This document shows, one piece after another, positions 42,177 to 43,504 of a DNA stretch of 43,504 nt. The first letter of the stretch is position 1; every line of letters begins with the position of its first letter. The notes under the pieces are model-generated. The model was not told the origin of the DNA and did no database searches. It saw only the letters and a list, made by a program, of their open reading frames with translations. The position numbers were made by a program, and so were the translations under genes. The stretch spans positions 1-43,504 of the forward strand of contig CAIYHG010000144.1 of assembly GCA_903925975.1 (NCBI GenBank). Reading direction: 5' to 3'. Origin of the DNA: an uncultured Acidobacteriia bacterium. GTDB taxonomy: Bacteria; Acidobacteriota; Terriglobia; Bryobacterales; Bryobacteraceae.

Positions 42177-43264
42177 TCTCCCTCCTGAATTCTTTCGACC
42201 AGCCGCTCCACCGTAACGCAAAAGATCGCGGGCTTGCCGTCGCGGTCGCTTTGGAAGTAGATGCGCTGCGCGTCCGGCGCGAACACCGGGGCCACCAGTT
42301 CGGGCCGGCTGGACCTGTGCGCGCACAAATCCATTTCCCTGCCCGTCACCCGCAGCATCAGCACCAGGTCCGGCGACGCCAGGTTGCGGCTGGCGCCGGC
42401 GAAAACCGAGGCGTTGCGGTTGAACCCGAAATGCACGTATTGGCTGGTGCTGGCCACCAACTGGTCGGTATTGGCGTCGGGGGCGCACTCCCGAAGGGCA
42501 TTCAGCTTGGTTCGATCCTCGGGAAATAGGAGATAGAGAACGGTTCCCGTGGGCCCCCAAGTCGCCGGGCCTATGCGTCCCCCGGCCAGCTTGAGTCTAC
42601 GGTTTTGGCCGCCATCGAAGTTCACCACCCAAAGCCCCGCCGCCGGCGGCGACCCCGGGGCGGCGCCGCCCTCGGGCCATGCGGCGATTTCGCGATAGAG
42701 AATTTGCTTCTTTCCCGTCCGGGTGATCGGGTCCGCTATAGGAAAATCCGTCTCGATGACGGTGCGCGCACTGCCGCCGCCAGTGCCGATGCTCCGCAAG
42801 CGCGCGTGCGATCCCTGGCGCTCCGCGAACAGGGTCTGGCTGCCATCGGGCGAGACGCTCATGCCCGAGAGCCGCTCCCATCCGGAAGGCGTTTCGTACA
42901 GCTTGCGCTCCCGCGGCGTCGCTACTTCGCCGGAATACAAATCGCGGCCCGCGAAATAGAAAAAACGGCGATCATCGGGCGAGAGCGTCAGCGAGTAGCC
43001 GTCCAGCCCTTCGGCAGCGGTGGTCAACTGGCGCGACTCGCCATTGCGCAGGTTCATCAGGTACGCCTGAGGTATCCCCGTGCGGTCGCAGCAGAAGAGC
43101 ATCCAAGCGGAATTTCGGGTGATCGCCCGGTTGTAGTGCGCCGGCAGGAAACTGGCATTGGCCGGATCGGTGAAGCGGTAGACCGTCCCCTCAGTGACCT
43201 CGTCCGTGTAGCGCCGCAACTCCGAGGGAAAGACGGTCCACTTTGGGTTCTCTGCGCCAGCCAT
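42173..43264 (-). CDS. TolB/oligogalacturonide-lyase-like beta-propeller protein
   Basis: About 363 residues of repeated WD40/TolB-type blades: GIPQAYLMNLRNGESRQLT, YSLTLSPDDRRFFYFAGRDLY, MSVSPDGSQTLFAE, and APVFAPDAQRIYFQSDRDGK. The overall order and the opening (VYRFTDPANASFLPAHYNRA) recall the PL22 oligogalacturonate lyase fold, but I cannot confirm catalytic residues, so lyase activity is not claimed. No signal peptide is obvious from ATG 43264; ATG 43312 adds 16 residues without making one. It is followed, with overlap, by the VWA gene. Confidence 0.72.
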   Translation of the reverse strand: MAGAENPKWTVFPSELRRYTDEVTEGTVYRFTDPANASFLPAHYNRAITRNSAWMLFCCDRTGIPQAYLMNLRNGESRQLTTAAEGLDGYSLTLSPDDRRFFYFAGRDLYSGEVATPRERKLYETPSGWERLSGMSVSPDGSQTLFAERQGSHARLRSIGTGGGSARTVIETDFPIADPITRTGKKQILYREIAAWPEGGAAPGSPPAAGLWVVNFDGGQNRRLKLAGGRIGPATWGPTGTVLYLLFPEDRTKLNALRECAPDANTDQLVASTSQYVHFGFNRNASVFAGASRNLASPDLVLMLRVTGREMDLCAHRSSRPELVAPVFAPDAQRIYFQSDRDGKPAIFCVTVERLVERIQEGE

Positions 43265-43412
43265 GTTTTTGATGGTATCAGGCTCCGCCGCAACCGCCCG
43301 GGCCGTGCCCATGCTGTGGCGCGGGCTTCAGCCTGCCGGGCCGGGATTCATCTCGGCCTTTCTTCGGCGGCCCGTGCGGACAACTCCCGATCAATTTGCC
43401 GACAGCAGCCCG

Positions 43413-43504
43413 TCAGCCGTTTGAAGTATCGCGCCTGCCGGGACGGGCCAGAAGCTGATGCAGGGCAAACGGCACTTCGTCGGGATGCGATGCGCACCAG
43501 GCCA
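43413..43504 (-). CDS. Possible C-terminal end of a gene running in from the right edge
   Basis: About 30 codons open from the window edge, ending in TGA at 43413-43415, reading HPDEVPFALHQLLARPGRR near the end. It is too short to assign. A second frame is also open over this stretch, so this may be chance. Confidence 0.25.
   Translation of the reverse strand, partial: AWCASHPDEVPFALHQLLARPGRRDTSNG

Noticed and set aside
1..43504. CRISPR arrays, phage integrases, transposase genes and restriction systems.
   Set aside because: Looked for on both strands. No spaced direct-repeat array and no recombinase or transposase motifs were found; the repeats reported are short and non-coding.

Overview
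The window is high-GC DNA with tightly packed, short-gapped operons (many ATGA start/stop overlaps). It reads like an aerobic or facultative Gram-negative bacterium, most probably an acidobacterium of the Solibacter/Bryobacter type. That placement is inference. It rests on the gene repertoire (Tat, parvulin chaperone, POTRA protein, LolD, heme A synthase, an acidobacterial-style VWA protein) and on short intergenic repeats I associate with that phylum; no database was consulted.

Layout. 1-3 kb: a minus-strand SbcD/SbcC (YhaO/YhaN)-like pair whose ATPase stops before any Walker B motif. 3.3-4.6 kb: a tandem class II aldolase with a catalytically dead second half. 4.7-4.8 kb: a MITE-like inverted-repeat element. 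4.9-9.3 kb (plus strand): lolD, clpC (strong terminator), and a parvulin chaperone. 9.4-15.9 kb (minus): a complete hdrC-hdrB-hdrA-flxDC-flxB-flxA operon. This is a soluble heterodisulfide-reductase/flavin-oxidoreductase cluster of the type linked to flavin-based electron bifurcation, and flxD and flxC are fused. It is driven by a near-consensus promoter that overlaps a promoter for divergent glnA (16-17.5 kb). 17.8-21.2 kb (minus): lpd-lipB-E2, an overlapping operon for lipoyl-dependent 2-oxo acid oxidation. 21.2-25.4 kb: a POTRA-only envelope protein, then on minus ctaA, a lytic transglycosylase and a TrmJ-like methyltransferase, with a 29-29-29 bp palindromic element between ctaA and the transglycosylase.

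25.7-30.4 kb (plus): two isocitrate dehydrogenases of different families in tandem, a small coiled-coil ORF, and purE. 30.4-33.9 kb: a membrane glycosyltransferase-like gene with a small partner (minus) and a TPR protein (plus). 34.2-36.1 kb: tatA, tatC and a small basic protein. 36.2 kb: tRNA-Ala(CGC). 36.4-38.7 kb: panB-panC (minus) diverging from panD (plus). 38.7-41.1 kb: a beta-CASP RNase and a membrane coiled-coil protein. 41.4-43.3 kb (minus): a TolB/PL22-like beta-propeller translationally coupled to a VWA protein with a degenerate MIDAS.

The most unusual structure is at 29.4-34 kb. The 3' ends of two genes are each repeated downstream, in frame and with their stop codon: icd at 29436-29479 and 29824-29867 (43/44 identical), and purE at 30339-30387 and 33897-33944 (45/49). 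The repeats bracket a 344-bp and a 3.5-kb segment. This is the footprint expected when DNA enters at the 3' end of a gene and regenerates that end, yet no recombinase is visible. Removing both segments leaves a simple icd-purE-tatA-tatC order. The second candidate for attention is the Hdr-Flx operon in a genome that also makes heme A.
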